NCBI GenBank assembly: GCA_002422345.1
Contig: DIUL01000139.1
Location: 135-10,110, forward strand
Length of the DNA stretch: 9,976 bases
Reading direction: 5' to 3'
Source: Acetobacteraceae bacterium UBA6159
Lineage (GTDB): Bacteria; Pseudomonadota; Alphaproteobacteria; Acetobacterales; Acetobacteraceae
The notes beneath the pieces are model-generated. The model was given only the letters and a program-made list of their open reading frames with translations, was not told the DNA's origin and did not search any database. This document shows positions 1-7,570 of the stretch, in pieces (within the stretch, counting starts at the first letter, position 1; each line of letters starts with the position of its first letter). Both the position numbers and the translations under genes were made by a program.

Positions 1-798
<798 letters not shown>

Positions 799-867
799 CG
801 GTGGTTATTCCTCCATGGCTTAGCGAGTAATTTTCGAGCTCTAGGCAATGAACACGCCCTCCCCCAG

Positions 868-1188
868 TTAGACCGCCCGCTGCCGATACCGTCGCGCCAA
901 CTCCAAATCACGCGCCCTCTGCAAATTCAGCCAGAACTCCGCCGATTTGCCGAACCTCTCGCCGAGCATGATCGTCATTTCAGCCGTGACGGAACGCTCA
1001 CCCGCCACGATCTCAGTGATGCGGTTGGATGGCACGCCGAGTTCACGGGCCAGGGCGAGGCCGCGCAGGCCGAGCGGAACCACGAACTCCCCCCGCAGCA
1101 CATCGCCCAGCGTGACCGGCCCGATCCGCTCGGTGTTCGCGACACCCGAGAAGCCCAGGCCGGCGATGTCTTCCATACGAATAACCAT
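868..1188 (-). CDS. higA: HigA-family addiction-module antitoxin (Xre-type HTH), apparently without its toxin
   Basis: HigA proteins neutralise the HigB mRNA interferase and repress their own operon through a helix-turn-helix. The 106-residue product fits the family well: GPVTLGDVLRGEF (about 23-35) corresponds to the usual HPGEILREEF opening. LARELGVPSNRITEIVAGER (about 46-65) is the HTH with its conserved INEIV.G.R-like motif. FWLNLQRARDLE (about 85-96) is the family C-terminal signature. Three ATG codons stand in a row at 1194, 1191 and 1188. I chose 1188 because AGGGG ends directly before the first ATG and gives a usable spacing only for the third; ATG at 1176 is also possible. HigB normally precedes HigA, but the roughly 200 bp upstream (1195-1395) holds no recognisable HigB frame. 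It may be an orphan antitoxin acting as a repressor of itself or of the downstream hsdS. The family is clear; the function of the orphan is inference. Confidence 0.85.
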   Translation of the reverse strand: MVIRMEDIAGLGFSGVANTERIGPVTLGDVLRGEFVVPLGLRGLALARELGVPSNRITEIVAGERSVTAEMTIMLGERFGKSAEFWLNLQRARDLELARRYRQRAV

Positions 1189-1346
1189 CATCATCCCCTG
1201 TGATGGCCCGCGTTCCTTCGGTCAAGTCCCATGGGCGATCAACCTGGGGACGCCGGACCTGCCCGTTATCCCCCGGCGTTGACCATGGGGGGAGCAGGGG
1301 AGCCGGTCGGCACCAGCGCAGGAGGGCGGTCGGTATCACTGGCATT

Positions 1347-1364
1347 TAATGGAAAATTGCATTA
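1347..1364 (+). promoter_or_regulatory. Possible operator/promoter element of the VapBC-type module
   Basis: An AT-rich patch in a GC-rich neighbourhood carries an inverted repeat, TAATG (1347-1351) and CATTA (1360-1364), separated by 8 bp. CATTAT (1360-1365) also loosely fits a -10 box. It lies 31 bp before the antitoxin ATG, where AbrB-type antitoxins usually bind to repress their own operon. No good -35 box was found. Position and symmetry are seen; the operator role is inferred. Confidence 0.3.
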
Positions 1365-1395
1365 TCATCGTGCCGATGTCCAGAAGGATGCCGAC

Positions 1396-1647
1396 ATGAC
1401 CACCTTGACCGTCACCACGCGGGGCCAGGTCACGTTCCGCAAGGACGTGTTGCAGCACCTCGGCATCAAGCCGGGGGAGAAAATCGAGCTAGATAAGCTG
1501 CCCGATGGCCGTGTCACCCTGCGTGCGGCCAGGCCGTCCGGCTCGATCGACGGGTTCCTCGGCCTGCTCGCCGGCAAAAGCAGCAAGGTTGCCACGCTCG
1601 ATGAAATCAACCAGGCGGCGTCCGACGGTTGGGCCGGGAAGGCGTGA
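1396..1647 (+). CDS. vapB: AbrB/MazE/SpoVT-family antitoxin (VapB-type)
   Basis: This 83-residue protein is the DNA-binding antitoxin of a type II toxin-antitoxin pair; it would bind and inhibit the PIN-domain RNase encoded next to it and repress the operon. Residues 3-46 form a swapped-hairpin AbrB fold: TLTVTTRGQVTFRKDVLQHL followed by GIKPGEKIEL and DGRVTLR. The usual Pro after the GQVT(I/F) strand is Arg here (R15). The C-terminal tail, with GFLGLLAG (53-60) and DEINQAASDGWAGKA (69-83), is the kind of toxin-wrapping segment seen in VapB-type partners. The ATG at 1396 is preceded by AAGGA with about 8 nt spacing; the frame is open further upstream to 1231 but that part does not resemble the family. 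The stop codon overlaps the toxin start by 4 bp (GTGA), pointing to translational coupling. The pair lies opposite in strand to the restriction-modification genes around it. Confidence 0.88.
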   Translation: MTTLTVTTRGQVTFRKDVLQHLGIKPGEKIELDKLPDGRVTLRAARPSGSIDGFLGLLAGKSSKVATLDEINQAASDGWAGKA

Positions 1648-2042
1648 GGATCACGGTCGATACCAATATCCTGGTCCGGGCCGTGATGCGCGACGATGTG
1701 GCGCAAGCCGACATCGCGGCAAGCCTGCTGCGGGATGCCGAGGTCATCGCCCTCCCTTTGCCGTGCCTGTGTGAATTCGTGTGGGTGCTGCGTCGGGTCT
1801 ATAGCCTGGACCGACAGGACATCCATGCGTCCCTGCAGGCCCTGCTGAACGCAGGCAACGTCGCCGTGAACCGACCGGCGGTCGAGGCCGGCCTGGCCAT
1901 GCTGGATGCCGGCGGGGACTTCGCGGACGGTGTCATCGCGATCGAGGGGCAATGGCTGGGCGGGGAGACCTTCGTTTCCTTCGACCGGCAGGCCGTCGCC
2001 CTGCTGGACAAGCAGGGACAGGCGGCCAGGGTCGCGGGCTGA
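1644..2042 (+). CDS. vapC: PIN-domain ribonuclease toxin (VapC family)
   Basis: VapC toxins are Mg-dependent endoribonucleases that cleave tRNA or rRNA and stop growth when the antitoxin is lost. The 132-residue product carries the full PIN acidic set: D6 in ITVDTNILVRA, E44 in PCLCEFVWVL, D92 and D95 in GGDFADGVIA, and D114 in FVSFDRQAV. Length and motif order are normal, so the enzyme looks active. The GTG at 1644 is preferred because it overlaps the antitoxin stop in GTGA and places the DTN motif at the usual residues 6-8; a TTG at 1629 would add five untypical residues. The gene ends 14 bp before the convergent hsdM stop. The toxin call is secure by motifs; the RNA target is unknown. Confidence 0.92.
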   Translation: MRITVDTNILVRAVMRDDVAQADIAASLLRDAEVIALPLPCLCEFVWVLRRVYSLDRQDIHASLQALLNAGNVAVNRPAVEAGLAMLDAGGDFADGVIAIEGQWLGGETFVSFDRQAVALLDKQGQAARVAG

Positions 2043-2058
2043 GCGCCGGGCCCGCGCT
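2042..2058. terminator. Possible hairpin between convergent vapC and hsdM
   Basis: The 14-bp gap between the convergent vapC and hsdM stops lies within a GC-rich imperfect palindrome: AGCGC (2042-2046) and GCGCT (2054-2058) around GGGCCC. A second possible stem pairs GCGGGC (2034-2039) with GCCCGC (2050-2055). There is no U-run on either side, so intrinsic termination is uncertain. The hairpin could at most slow transcription from both directions. Confidence 0.25.
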
Positions 2059-3613
2059 ACGCCAGCAACTCCGCCACGTTCTGGGCGATGCGGGCCTGCA
2101 ACACGGCGGCCTCGGCGTTGAGCGCTTCCAGTTCCTCCTGCAAGGCCTCCAGCTTCACGCGGAATTCCTCGTCATCCACCACCTGCCCGGGTGCCACGCC
2201 GACATAGCGGCCGGGATTGAGGCTGTGATCCTGCGCCGCGATTTCCTGCCGGCTGGCCACGCGGCACAGGCCCGGCACGTCGCGGTAGGCGCCGTCGGGG
2301 AAGGCTTCGGCCATGCGGGGGGTGCTGTTGGCGGCGTCTTCCGTCGGTTCGCCGCGCCACAGGCGGACGATGTTGGCCAGGAACTCGATCTGGTCGGGGT
2401 CGAAGACGCGGTGCGCGCGGGTGACCTGGCGGAACAGATGGCGGGCGTCGAGGAACAGCACCTGGTCGGCGCGGGGGCCGGTGGTCTTGCCTCGGTTCAG
2501 GAACCACAGGGTTACCGGCAGGGTGACGGTGTAGAACATGTTCGGGCCGACCGAGACGATGCAGTCCACGGCGCCGGTTTCCACCAGCCGGCGGCGGATT
2601 TCCCGCTCACTGCCGCCCGCGTCGCTCGCGCTGTTCGCCATGACGAACCCCGCTCGGCCGGCTTCGTTGAGGGCGGCGTAGAACAGGTTGATCCACAGCG
2701 TGTTGGCGTTGTTCACCGTCGGCAGGCCGAGCGGATAGCGCGGGTCGGTCTGGCCGGTGGCGGTGAGGAGGCGGGAGCGATCGACCTCGCTTTGGTTAAA
2801 CGGCGGGTTGGCCATCACGAAGTCGAAGCGGCCAAGCAGCTTGTGCGGGTCTTCGTAGTAGGTGTTGGCCTCGCGGATATCGCCGGACAGGCCGTGGACG
2901 GCGAGGTTCAGGCGGCAGAGGCGCAAGGTGTCGGTCATCTTCTCGATGCCGTAGACCGACAGTTCGCGGTCGGGTGACTTGTGGTGGCGGCGGACGAACT
3001 CGGCGGAGTGGACGAACATGCCGCCGGAGCCGCAGGCGGGGTCGAGGATGGCGCCGTGGAAGGGTTCGATGATCTCGACGATCAGCTTCACGATGGAGGC
3101 GGGGGTGAAATACTCGCCGCCCTTCTGCATGAAGGCGGAGGCGAACTCGCCCATGAAGTATTCGAAGATCAGGCCGTAGGCGTCGCCTTCGATGTCGAGC
3201 GGGGCGAGCAGGCGGAGGAGATCGGCGAGGACGGTGTTGGGGAGGGCGGCGTAGCCACGGGGCAGGACGCCGGCAAGTTCGGGGTTGGCATCGGCGAGGG
3301 CGTCCATGGCGGCGGTCAGTTCAGCGCCAAGATTGGCGTTGCCGGGGAGGGCGAGCAGGCGGGAGAAGCGGGCAATTTCGGGCACGAACATGGCGCCCTG
3401 GGCCTGGTAGGCGGCCGGCGTGGGCTTGAGGCGGCCGGTGAAGCGGGGTTTCAGTTCGGCGTCGATGCGGAGGAACTTTGCCTCCATCTGACGAAGGGCG
3501 ACCAGGGCGAGGACCGGTTGGGCGTATTGGTCCGGGCGGAGGCCGGTGTTGGTCCATAGGGTCTCGGCGGCCTTGAACAGGCGGCGGGCGAGGTCTTGAA
3601 GGTCGGTTGCCAT
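2057..3613 (-). CDS. hsdM: Type I restriction-modification methyltransferase subunit HsdM
   Basis: HsdM is the S-adenosylmethionine-dependent adenine-N6 methyltransferase of a type I restriction-modification complex (M2S1 as methylase, R2M2S1 as restriction enzyme). The 518-residue protein is full length. Residues 1-135 form the HsdM N-terminal helical domain (LRPDQYAQPVLALVALRQME). GGEYFTPASIVKLIVEI (165-181) leads into motif I DPACGSGGM (191-199), which binds SAM. Motif IV NPPF (269-272) is the adenine-specific catalytic motif. The C-terminal part holds SLNPGRYVG (464-472) and a coiled-coil helix (about 483-515) that contacts HsdS. Nothing is missing, so it should be catalytically competent. 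The start at 3613 fits the family N-terminus, though the ribosome site is weak. hsdS is not immediately downstream: a convergent VapBC-type module begins 14 bp past the stop. No hsdR lies upstream within 1.3 kb. Confidence 0.96.
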   Translation of the reverse strand: MATDLQDLARRLFKAAETLWTNTGLRPDQYAQPVLALVALRQMEAKFLRIDAELKPRFTGRLKPTPAAYQAQGAMFVPEIARFSRLLALPGNANLGAELTAAMDALADANPELAGVLPRGYAALPNTVLADLLRLLAPLDIEGDAYGLIFEYFMGEFASAFMQKGGEYFTPASIVKLIVEIIEPFHGAILDPACGSGGMFVHSAEFVRRHHKSPDRELSVYGIEKMTDTLRLCRLNLAVHGLSGDIREANTYYEDPHKLLGRFDFVMANPPFNQSEVDRSRLLTATGQTDPRYPLGLPTVNNANTLWINLFYAALNEAGRAGFVMANSASDAGGSEREIRRRLVETGAVDCIVSVGPNMFYTVTLPVTLWFLNRGKTTGPRADQVLFLDARHLFRQVTRAHRVFDPDQIEFLANIVRLWRGEPTEDAANSTPRMAEAFPDGAYRDVPGLCRVASRQEIAAQDHSLNPGRYVGVAPGQVVDDEEFRVKLEALQEELEALNAEAAVLQARIAQNVAELLA

Positions 3614-3832
3614 GGGGTCCGATGCTGGTGAGGGCCGGTTGGCCGGACGATAGCATTTGACGGTGGGATGACCAGCGAGGGACCGTGTGGATGACGGTGG
3701 AGGCTTGGGACCAGGCGAAGAGTTTAGGTTTCGGTGCTCATGGCAGGGACTGCATTATCCAACTTCCGGTCGGGCGCCTGGGAAAATATCGCGTGATTAC
3801 AGTGGGCTATGAGTTGGTACTAAATCGCTCAA

Positions 3833-3906
3833 GTCAACACCCCCGGAGAGAAACCGCCCCGAGAGAGAGAATTCCGGGCCTTCGAGGGGCAGGGAGGTCA
3901 ACACCC
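3833..3906. repeat. 10-bp direct repeat pair GTCAACACCC
   Basis: GTCAACACCC occurs at 3833-3842 and 3897-3906, 64 bp apart. Read on the minus strand each copy is GGGTGTTGAC, containing a TTGAC core like a -35 box. The sequence between is rich in GA runs (GAGAGAGAGA near 3860-3869). Function unknown; it could be protein binding sites or chance. Confidence 0.3.
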
Positions 3907-4091
3907 TTCCCAAAAAACCCTGTGGAACACTGCGGACTTTTGACGCCGCCCAAAGCGGGGAGAGTTTTCCAGCGAAGAGCGGTGGCGTGGGGAAAGGAAC
4001 CCACGTCTAACCGTCGCTGGGGACCGGAATTCAATTATATCAGTGGATTGACATGAGATTGACTACCGACGTGATGCCCCTCTGGCACAAG

Positions 4092-4147
4092 ACAAAGTTC
4101 GCCCCCGTCAACGCATGAGACCCGGTTAGCTTCATCACAAAGTTCGC
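4092..4147. repeat. 11-bp direct repeat pair ACAAAGTTCGC
   Basis: ACAAAGTTCGC occurs at 4092-4102 and 4137-4147, 45 bp apart, shortly upstream of the transposase relic. It may be a trace of an insertion-sequence end or of a local duplication; the copies are too short to decide. Confidence 0.3.
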
Positions 4148-4181
4148 GGCGCTATCTCCGTTCACGTTCCCCGATTTTACG

Positions 4182-4237
4182 GCTGCCCGGCTACCCCGGA
4201 GAACGCTGCCCGGCTACCCCGGAGAACGCTGCCTGGC
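4182..4237. repeat. 23-bp tandem duplication with a partial third copy
   Basis: Two perfect 23-bp units lie head to tail (4182-4204 and 4205-4227). Each begins GCTGCCCGG and ends GGAGAAC. A third partial copy with one change (GCTGCCTGGC) follows at 4228-4237. The period is not a multiple of three, so the duplication would shift any reading frame crossing it. It abuts the decayed transposase and looks like replication slippage in non-functional DNA. Confidence 0.6.
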
Positions 4238-4247
4238 ATCGGCCGTC

Positions 4248-4556
4248 GCCACATCCCCGGCCCGAACGGGTCTTCTGAACGTCGATGTGTCCGAAGCGGG
4301 CGAAGGTCGGAGCGATAGCCGGATCGTCGAGGCACTGGACACGTCCATCTCAACGGTGGAGCGGACCCGTCAGTGCCTTGATGACGCCATGATCCACAGA
4401 CACTCCGCCAATGCCGCGCCAGAACGCGTCTTCGACGGGATGGCCGAGGCGAAACTGATCGCTCTTTCGTTCGCTCGGAATCGTCGGGGGGATCACCGCG
4501 CCGTCTATAGACCGCGATTTGTGTTTGAGACCCTGGATCAATCATCAAGCCCTTGA
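4248..4556 (+). pseudogene. IS630-family transposase remnant (N-terminal HTH region)
   Basis: The translated frame contains the N-terminal DNA-binding region typical of IS630 transposases. PARTGLLNVDVSEAGEG (from about 4257) is followed by SDSRIVEALDTSISTVERTR (about 4311-4370), which is the helix-turn-helix. FDGMAEAKLIAL (about 4431-4466) matches the conserved linker before the catalytic domain. From memory of the family, a stretch of about 15 residues after the HTH is shortened, and the frame loses similarity after LIAL. The DDE catalytic domain is absent and the frame stops at 4554-4556. No start codon with a ribosome site is present. I see no intact terminal inverted repeats. It is a dead fragment of a mobile element; the family call rests on recognition of the motifs rather than on a search. 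Confidence 0.65.
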
Positions 4557-4660
4557 CATGAATCATTGTCGGCCGCGTCAACGGCGTATACGGGGGTAAG
4601 TGGTGCTGAAGAGTTAACCGCTTTGGGCACTGGTTCGAATGGTTAGGAGGACATTTTGCG

Positions 4661-4825
4661 ATGCTGACGCCCCTGGGAATGGCGCGATGCGGTTCGGTTG
4701 TTGGCCTAGCGGTCCCCGCGCCCGTAACGCTTGTGCGCGCTATGTCAAAGCGTGACCCTCAGCCACAACGACCTTCCGAGGCAGAAATTATGCAACCGAT
4801 CGCCTGCAATGCAATGAAAAGATAG
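4661..4825 (+). CDS. Small ORF (54 aa) with a perfect Shine-Dalgarno; unknown function
   Basis: An ATG at 4661 follows AGGAGG (4645-4650) with 10 nt spacing, the strongest ribosome binding site in the window. The frame runs 54 codons to TAG at 4823-4825. The product begins MLTPLGMARCGSVVGLAVPA, moderately hydrophobic, and continues as a polar tail rich in Pro, Gln and Arg (SKRDPQPQRPSEAE). I recognise no family. It stands alone, 130 bp before the sensor gene on the same strand, so it could be a leader peptide, a small protein, or the broken 5' end of a lost gene. The ribosome site is the main support; codon use is not strongly coding-like. Confidence 0.3.
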   Translation: MLTPLGMARCGSVVGLAVPAPVTLVRAMSKRDPQPQRPSEAEIMQPIACNAMKR

Positions 4826-4955
4826 CGCGACAGATGCACAACCGTCAGTCAAGGCCACTGCTAGCGCAACTCAATGCGACCATATATTGACGTGCGTGCC
4901 GACCAGAAAATGTCCAAGCAAGATGCGGAACCAGGGGAATAAGTTAATTATCCGA

Positions 4956-7568
4956 ATGAACGAAATCATGCGGAATATTTTTTCCATCCGATCGAAGTTG
5001 GTTCGTGGTTGGCCGTTTGCGTTCGTAATAGCAGCGACATTTATATTGCACGCTTCGGGGGTATTCCGTCCAATCGATGGATTTTTCTTCGATATTGTAC
5101 AAAAAATAGATGTCACGCCACCGCCTGCTTCGACCCTCCTGGTTGAGGAGTCGCCAACCGCGATCGCACACCAGGGGGATGATGGTCACTGGCTGGCGGT
5201 CGTAACCGCTCTCCGCGGCCTCGGCGCGCGTCAGGTGATCTTCACTTTCAATCCCGGAGATATCGTAGCTCAGGATGTGATCCTAGGCCGCCATGCCCGC
5301 ATGGCCCGCGGCGGGAATTGGATAATCGCCGAACCGCCCGTAACGGCCGCAGCGGCCTGGGGGGCGATGATGATCCCTCCGGCCGAGTATGGAATCCACC
5401 GACGCCAGCTCACCACGATAGCGGTGGATGGCCAGTCAGTACCAACCTTGAGTTTCCTGGCCGCTTCGCGCCAGACCTCCGGCGAAAGCAGCCTTCCGAC
5501 GCCCGGGACGGCCTATCTGGTTCGCTTTCCTCGCAGCCTCGAGGATATTCCACGTGTCGACGCTGAGCGTGTACTGGATGGCCGTGTGCCTCGGGCACTG
5601 GTGGCTGGGCGCAGCGCTGTCGTGGCACTCGGTACGAAGGCGGGACAACTCGGGATCGCTACGCCAGTCACGCCCGATGCGCCGCTAACAACGCCGGCGG
5701 AATTCACCGTATTGGCGCTTGAGACACTGCTCTCCGGCCGAGCGGTGAACGAAGCCGGGCTTGTGACCACCGCCCTGCTGCTTTTGCTCTTCGGCGGCTC
5801 CGGCCAATTGTTGTACTCGCAGCTCGGCCCACGGCACGGGCCGTCGGCAGTCCTTGCCGTCATCGCGTGTGTACCACTGGTTGGCTTCGTTGCCGTATTA
5901 TTGATGGATACCTTGCTTCCGGTCTCAGCCTTGCTCGTGTCGCAAGCACTCGTGTCGATGTGGCTTTGGCGTGGCAGCGAATTGTCGGGAGAGCAGGACC
6001 TGGCACTCTTGCGGCGGGAGGTCTCCACCTGGGTGCACAAGGGGGCTTCCCCCTCTGAGGAGCGCGATCGCTGGCCAGCCCTCGCCGCGATGACCGCCCG
6101 CCTTTTGGGTTTACATCGCTCAATCTTCCTGACCGCCGCGGCAAACGGAGGGGTGGAGCAAACAGCTGCCGTCGGGTGCAGTCTTTCCGACATTTCCGCG
6201 GACATGCGTAACCCGGCACGGCCGCCTTATAGCCTTGCAACGCGAGAAGGGGCCCCCGTAGCGATCGGTAATGGCTTCCTCACCTCCGCTGGTCCCAACG
6301 AGGACGTTTACCTGGCGCCCCTGCCGTCTGCCGATGGTACGGTGCGCACTTGGTGGGCGTTCACCTTGGAACGGGATGATGTGCCGCGCACACGCTCCCT
6401 GCTGGCGGCGGTTCGTGGTGCGTCCGAACAAATCGCGGATCTCGCTTATGACCCCGCCGCCGCAGGCGCCGACGCCAAGGCTTTGAATGCCGAGCTTTGG
6501 CGGGACTTCCGATATCTGGGTGGCCGCGCCGCGATGCTCGAAGGTGTGGTCGACGAGCTTTCAACCGCCGTCGTAATTTTTGATCCGTTGGGCCGGGTAT
6601 TGCACACCAACTCCCGCATGGCCTCGATCATGGCGCTGGGTGGCTTCACAACCGGTATGCTGGCGCCGTCTGATATTTTCACGGTGCTGGGTGGGCTACC
6701 ACAGGAGCAGTCCGCGCGACTGGTACGCCAGGTTCTTCTCGAACGCGAGCCGGTCGGTCTTCCCGCGGCACATGAACTCGCGGGACGGCGCTACTTTCTG
6801 AGGTTTTCCGTCCCGCGCGGCCAAGCCGATGGGGACGGGAGGGGAGCCTTGCCTCTGGCTTTGATCTGCGAAGTCTTGGACATTACCGAAGTTGCTCGAA
6901 TGGCTGCGTTTCAGCGCGACTTCTCCAGCCAGTTTGGACTGAATTTGCGCAATCAGTTTGGAGCGATGATGCTTATCCCGGGTTTGCTCGCGGACCCCCG
7001 CCTATCGGAGACCGCCCGCGCACGGGTTCTTGACCGGCTTCGCGCGACTGTCGAACGGGCTCGCGATAATCTCGCGTCTGTCGGGAGCTATTTCAAACGC
7101 GAGTTGGGTGGGGTCAATCCCGATGCCTACCCGGTAGATCCACTCGCAAGCCTGCATGCCGTCTCCGAGGAGGCGACGAGGGAGGCGGCGCAGCGTAATG
7201 TGCAACTCGAAGTGGTTGCGCCAGCCCTCTCGGCTTACGTCATGGCGGCTCCCGGAGCACTCGATGCGGTGATGCGCGCGATGCTGCTGCTCTTGGTGCA
7301 GGACGCGCGTGGGGGCGGCACCGTCGTCGTCGAGATGACGGAAACATCCGACGAGATCAGGTTGAACGCCTCAAGCAAGGCAGGCGTCGGAATGCCAAAT
7401 GACCGCCTTCAAGCGATAATGACCTTCCTGGAGGAGCCAGATTCACAAGAAATGCGGGCGTTGCGAGACGGCGGGGAGGCCGCGGCGCGTTGGGGGGGGC
7501 TGCTCACTGCTTCCGCTGCGCCTGCCGTGGGTTTCGATTTGCTTCTTACTTTGCGGAGACTGTTCTAA
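4956..7568 (+). CDS. CHASE2-domain membrane sensor with degenerate histidine-kinase module (predicted pseudokinase)
   Basis: This 870-residue protein looks like a sensor kinase but lacks catalytic residues. One membrane segment (about 19-37) precedes an extracytoplasmic CHASE2 domain (about 40-265). Typical landmarks are TPPPASTLLVEESP, GLGARQVIFTF, the stretch IPRVDAERVLDGRVPRALVA, and FTVLALETLLSGRAV at its end. Three membrane segments follow (about 269-337), then a GAF-like region (about 367-492), a PAS-like region (about 522-642; DELSTAVVIFDPLGRVLHTN) and a DHp/ATPase-like end (642-870). The would-be H-box region, FQRDFSSQFGLNLRNQFGAM, contains no His, nor does the whole dimerisation helix pair. 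The N-box Asn residues are replaced (LLLLVQDAR), and the DxGxG Asp is lost (SSKAGVGMP). CHASE2 senses unknown external cues. The start is uncertain: ATG 4956 or 4968 matches CHASE2 N-termini, ATG 4923 and TTG 4887 are also open, and none has a good ribosome site. The response-regulator gene follows after 2 bp. Confidence 0.85.
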   Translation: MNEIMRNIFSIRSKLVRGWPFAFVIAATFILHASGVFRPIDGFFFDIVQKIDVTPPPASTLLVEESPTAIAHQGDDGHWLAVVTALRGLGARQVIFTFNPGDIVAQDVILGRHARMARGGNWIIAEPPVTAAAAWGAMMIPPAEYGIHRRQLTTIAVDGQSVPTLSFLAASRQTSGESSLPTPGTAYLVRFPRSLEDIPRVDAERVLDGRVPRALVAGRSAVVALGTKAGQLGIATPVTPDAPLTTPAEFTVLALETLLSGRAVNEAGLVTTALLLLLFGGSGQLLYSQLGPRHGPSAVLAVIACVPLVGFVAVLLMDTLLPVSALLVSQALVSMWLWRGSELSGEQDLALLRREVSTWVHKGASPSEERDRWPALAAMTARLLGLHRSIFLTAAANGGVEQTAAVGCSLSDISADMRNPARPPYSLATREGAPVAIGNGFLTSAGPNEDVYLAPLPSADGTVRTWWAFTLERDDVPRTRSLLAAVRGASEQIADLAYDPAAAGADAKALNAELWRDFRYLGGRAAMLEGVVDELSTAVVIFDPLGRVLHTNSRMASIMALGGFTTGMLAPSDIFTVLGGLPQEQSARLVRQVLLEREPVGLPAAHELAGRRYFLRFSVPRGQADGDGRGALPLALICEVLDITEVARMAAFQRDFSSQFGLNLRNQFGAMMLIPGLLADPRLSETARARVLDRLRATVERARDNLASVGSYFKRELGGVNPDAYPVDPLASLHAVSEEATREAAQRNVQLEVVAPALSAYVMAAPGALDAVMRAMLLLLVQDARGGGTVVVEMTETSDEIRLNASSKAGVGMPNDRLQAIMTFLEEPDSQEMRALRDGGEAAARWGGLLTASAAPAVGFDLLLTLRRLF

Positions 7569-7570
7569 TC

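Larger units (their letters stand above)
3614..4247. other. Gene-poor stretch upstream of hsdM
   Basis: This stretch must contain the hsdM promoter at its left end. On the minus strand TATCGT (3653-3648) is a poor -10 candidate without a clear -35. One plus-strand frame is open from 3685 to 4056 (123 codons), but its translation resembles no family I know and has a composition typical of chance frames. Short direct repeats and a tandem duplication (listed separately) and the transposase relic that follows suggest a worn insertion zone. Confidence 0.5.

Noticed and set aside
2981..3559. Long open frames on the plus strand opposite hsdM (also 1952-2977)
   Set aside because: They are antisense shadows of hsdM in GC-rich DNA; the minus-strand frame carries all methyltransferase motifs.
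3921..3929. TGTGGAACA as a DnaA box and sign of a replication origin
   Set aside because: Two mismatches to the consensus, no cluster of further boxes and no replication gene nearby.
3685..4056. Open frame of 123 codons on the plus strand upstream of the transposase relic
   Set aside because: The translation resembles no family, lacks a ribosome site and has chance-frame composition; treated as intergenic.
4048..4560. TTGACATGA present at both 4048 and 4552, flanking the transposase relic, as possible target-site duplication or promoters
   Set aside because: IS630 elements duplicate TA only, the copies are not at recognisable element ends, and neither has a -10 at proper spacing.
4615..4650. 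GGTTCGAAT resembling a tRNA T-loop
   Set aside because: The flanking bases do not pair into a proper T-stem, and no anticodon or acceptor stem can be drawn upstream.
4883..4888. TATATT as a -10 box for the sensor operon
   Set aside because: It matches the consensus 5 of 6, but no -35 box exists at 16-18 bp upstream (GCTAGC region); kept only as a weak hint that translation starts downstream of 4887.
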